Source: Prorocentrum cordatum (lineage: Eukaryota > Sar > Dinophyceae > Prorocentrales > Prorocentraceae). Taken from it: a stretch of 64,000 nt of DNA. The translations under genes were made by a program, and so were the position numbers. The stretch spans positions 112,501 through 176,500 of the forward strand of contig CAUYUJ010018888.1 of the NCBI GenBank assembly GCA_963575745.1, read 5' to 3'. Shown piece by piece: positions 61,709-64,000 of the stretch (positions are counted from its first letter, which is position 1; every line of letters starts with the position of its first letter). The notes beneath the pieces are model-generated. The model was not told the DNA's origin. It saw nothing but the letters and a program-made list of their open reading frames with translations, and did no database searches.

Positions 61709-61871
61709 TCAGGAGGGAAAAAAAGCACAGACACAATTAATCGTCGATTTCCCAGAAAATATGGGAAAATATGGGAAGTGGGGGGGAAGACAGAAACCCA
61801 GAAAATATGGGGAAATATGGGGACTATTTTTATTTGTGTGTATTTATTTGTGTGTCCTGGGGCCCCTTCAA
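61709..61871 (+). repeat. R4 element, copy 5
   Basis: tcaggagggaaaaaaagcac to tcctggggccccttcaa. Confidence 0.87.
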
Positions 61872-61984
61872 TGGGGCCTGCACATCGTCGCCACGGCCGG
61901 GCTCCTGTTTCATATTTTTCGTCGAAGCGCGCTCCTGGACAGGTTTCAGGGCACCGGCGGCGCACTGCTGGGGCTTCCAAGGCT

Positions 61985-62150
61985 CAGGAGGGAAAGAAAC
62001 ACACAGACACAATTAATCGTCGATCCCCAGGAAAATATGCGAAAATATGGGAGGGGGGGGGGAAGACAAAAACCGAGAAAATATGTGAAAATATGGGGAT
62101 TTTGTTTATTTGTGTGTATTTATTTGTGTGTTCTGGGGCCCCTTTAAAGG
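61985..62150 (+). repeat. R4 element, copy 6
   Basis: tcaggagggaaagaaacaca to tctggggcccctttaa, with a G-run in the middle. Confidence 0.85.
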
Positions 62151-63111
62151 CCTCCGACGTTTCTGGAAAAACACGAACAACAAGCTTGGTTTGACGCTGT
62201 GACGCACTTGTGTTGGGCCGTTTTCTTGTCGCGGCGGCCTCAACAGACAATCTGGGACGACAGGCCAGTCCGGGCGAGGGGTCCTTCTCTTCGCCGGACT
62301 TGGAACCAAGTTGGTTATTTAGGTTGAGTTGGTGTTTAGCTTTTGGGATGCTCAAATTTGTTGTGTCTCTGGCCCAGAGTGGCCTTGAGCGATTTCTGGC
62401 CATCTTCTCCCGACACCCTATTGTTTTGTTCGGCTTGCGGCCGAGAGTGTCCAGGCCAGTGGCAGACTGTCACCATCAACCACAGCACAGTCGAGAGTCT
62501 CGGGCCTAACGTCTTGAATCAATCAGAGCATTAATACTGCCTTTTGAGGGCTACATCGGGAGAGCTCTGACGCTCTTTCGAGGAGTGGAGTCGTAGGGTC
62601 ACGAATGCTCATTTTGCGAACGGACCAAGAGCTCAGAATCGCTTGCCTTGTCATGGGCATTTTAAGGAGGCAGGTCCTGATGGGGGGCGGCTCGCAGGAG
62701 TCAAGAGACGCCATCTTCAGGCTAGGATCTGGGGGGAAGGTTGGCCCCCGTGGCGAGCGGCACCCAGGAACCCAGAGGACGCGCCCCTTTCTGAGAGGGG
62801 GGCGTCCTTGTGGCCGCGGCTGGACGCGGCGCGGTTAAGCTGAGCTGGCCCGACCCGAACGTGCCGAGCTCCCCCCAAGGTTGGCCTCCTGGCCCGACGC
62901 GGCCGTCGAGCAGCAAAAGGCTTTGCAGGGTCGAGCAAGAGCCGATCACCATTTCCCAGCTGGCAGGTCGGCTAGCACTGCCCTCCAGGACGACGGCAGC
63001 CGAGGCACAATCCCAAGTCTCGACGCGACTGGAGGGCAGTGGCCAACGTTTCGTTTTCCTTGCTGTGGGCCTCTTCGCCAATGTAGGATCATGCCCCCTA
63101 TGAGCGCTCCA

Positions 63112-63240
63112 AGAGGAGGAGGAGGAGGAGGAGGAGGAGGAGGAGGAGGAGGAGGAGGAGGAGGAGGAGGAGGATCGGGAGGAAGAGGAGGAGGAGGAAA
63201 AGGAGGAGGAGGAGGCGGAGAAGGAAGAGGAGATGGAGAT
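63112..63240 (+). repeat. (GGA)n microsatellite
   Basis: GGA tract of about 125 bases that ends in gagatggagatggagacgg. Confidence 0.92.
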
Positions 63241-63327
63241 GGAGACGGAGACGAAGGGGGATGACCGAGGCGGAGGGGGGCCTCCAGAGGTCTCAAGAGG
63301 TTTCCCGAGGCTTCTGGCGGTACAAAG

Positions 63328-63761
63328 GCAATGCAATGTGTGTCCCCCTCGAGGTGGAGGCCAGAGAGGCAGATGGGGGGGAAGGCGGGAGAGAGGGCCC
63401 TGGATGCGAGCCAGCACACCGACGATCGCGGTTCCCTATGCCACAGATGCCAGGGTATCCAGCGCGCGCCGCCGCCGTTGGCGCCGCTGGCCTGCTGGCG
63501 GGAGGGCCTGCCACCGCCGCCGGAGCCCCAGGGCGTGCTCCGCGGCCCGCCTGCTCGTTGGCCTCGGCGGCCCGCGCCCGCCGCCGCGACCTGCAGCCGC
63601 TGCAGGCGCGCCTCGGCCAGCGGCGCCGGCGCTGGGCGCACAGCGGCAGCCCCGTGAGGCGCCGCTGCCCAGCCGTCCGCCTCGAGTCGTCGCTCCGTAC
63701 GTCGGCGTGCGCAGCCTGCGCCGCCGGCGCCGGGGCAGCGCTCCCGCCGTCGGGCGGGTGA
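63328..63761 (+). CDS. Probable C-terminal part of the HDAC-like gene, exon structure unsure
   Basis: A frame open to a TGA at 63,759-63,761 contains AMCVPLE (63,331-63,353) and, about 100 bases later, GYPARAAAVGAAGLLAGG and RRDLQPLQARLGQRRRRWA. HDAC domains end with V--LEGGY, an Ala-rich helix, LL-G and a final helix with Q and W, so splicing ctcgag-g to cag^gg-tat would give LEGY and an HDAC-like tail. The catalytic Tyr would then be the Tyr of GYPAR. One Gly fewer than the family and an extra residue before LE keep this tentative. Confidence 0.4.
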
Positions 63762-63856
63762 CGAAAGGTGCGCCTGTCGTGCACCTCTGAGGCCTAACAG
63801 GGGCCCAGTGGGCCCCAAAGGGGCACAAAAGGTGCACGTGTCTTCACCCCTCAGTC

Positions 63857-63995
63857 TTAAGTCGGTCCTGTCCCTCTACAGGAGGAATGCTCAGTGTGAA
63901 TATTCTCGTGTATTTGTGAATCTTCTTGTGTACTTTTGTTACTATTTTACATTTTTCGTCCCAGCTCCGCCTGTATGGGGACACGCCCGACCTAA
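63857..63995. mobile_element. R3 MITE, copy 8
   Basis: TTAAGTCGGTCCTGTCCCTC at the left, GGGGACACGCCCGACCTAA at the right. The last element of the window. Confidence 0.87.
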
Positions 63996-64000
63996 CCTCA

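Larger units (their letters stand above)
61382..63327 (+). other. Presumed HDAC-like intron J/K, ~1.9 kb
   Basis: Contains two R4 copies only 114 bases apart and a (GGA)n tract near its right end. The stretch 62,150-63,110 shows nothing recognisable. Confidence 0.5.
27734..63761 (+). other. Gene span: histone-deacetylase-family protein, at least 10 exons, 36 kb
   Basis: Ten short coding segments on the plus strand, read in order, rebuild a class II type HDAC or acetylpolyamine amidohydrolase domain without gaps: [86 protein letters not shown] and GDPLGECRVSPEGF. Metal ligands (Asp and His of DxH, Asp of GFDA) and the HH charge-relay pair are all present. The enzyme would remove acetyl groups from lysine or polyamine; which substrate cannot be told. 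Exons total about 0.84 kb in 33.6 kb. All introns start GC or GA and end AG, with G as the first base of the next exon. Start and very end are not firmly placed. Confidence 0.88.

Overview
The window looks like nuclear DNA of a dinoflagellate. The strongest sign is an exact copy of the 22-nt dinoflagellate spliced leader at 51,453-51,474, at the 5' end of a retrotransposon. Other signs are high GC, introns with GC or GA donors, dense MITE-like repeats, long (TCC)n/(GGA)n and (GAC)n tracts, and tiny exons far apart. A GC-rich genome such as Prorocentrum would fit, but the species cannot be set from sequence alone.

Layout. 1-5.3 kb: a decayed LINE retrotransposon (LINE A) on the minus strand, cut by the left edge, with an inverted ORF1 piece at its 5' end. 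5.3-11.4 kb: GC-rich spacer, (GTT)n tracts, a ~137-bp tandem repeat, an ~11-bp minisatellite and a ~370-bp repeat family. 11,497-12,099: a complete intronless isochorismatase-family hydrolase gene. 12-27.7 kb: repeats, including an inverted duplication of a coiled-coil coding segment (15.5-16.1 kb), a 13-copy ~101-bp tandem array (17.26-18.57 kb), a ~3.4-kb macro-repeat block (20.2-23.7 kb) and two possible first exons (18.8 and 23.9 kb). 27.7-63.8 kb: one plus-strand histone-deacetylase-family gene. Ten short exons (54-219 nt) are joined by nine introns of 0.35-13.3 kb, and a probable C-terminal part lies at 63.3-63.8 kb.

The introns of this gene hold most of the interesting material. The 7.3-kb intron carries a ~3.5-kb fold-back element with ~0.75-0.9-kb inverted arms around an array of 20-bp palindromes. 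The 2.8-kb intron carries a low-GC, intronless 420-aa ORF made of two related domains, the first with D-x8-E-x-K spacing like a PD-(D/E)XK nuclease. The 13.3-kb intron carries an almost full-length LINE (LINE B: spliced leader, ORF1, and ORF2 with endonuclease, reverse transcriptase, RNase H and zinc ribbon), with (TCC)n on both sides.

All nine mapped introns of the deacetylase gene begin with GC or GA, none with GT, and the base after each AG acceptor is G. Several short repeat families recur in introns and intergenic DNA: R1 (7 copies), R2 (5), R3 (8, clear inverted termini) and R4 (6). Some are nested, which gives insertion order and empty-site comparisons inside the window. Repeat coordinates were read by eye and are approximate to a few bases. 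Exon boundaries are inferred from protein-family continuity and splice signals, not from transcripts.
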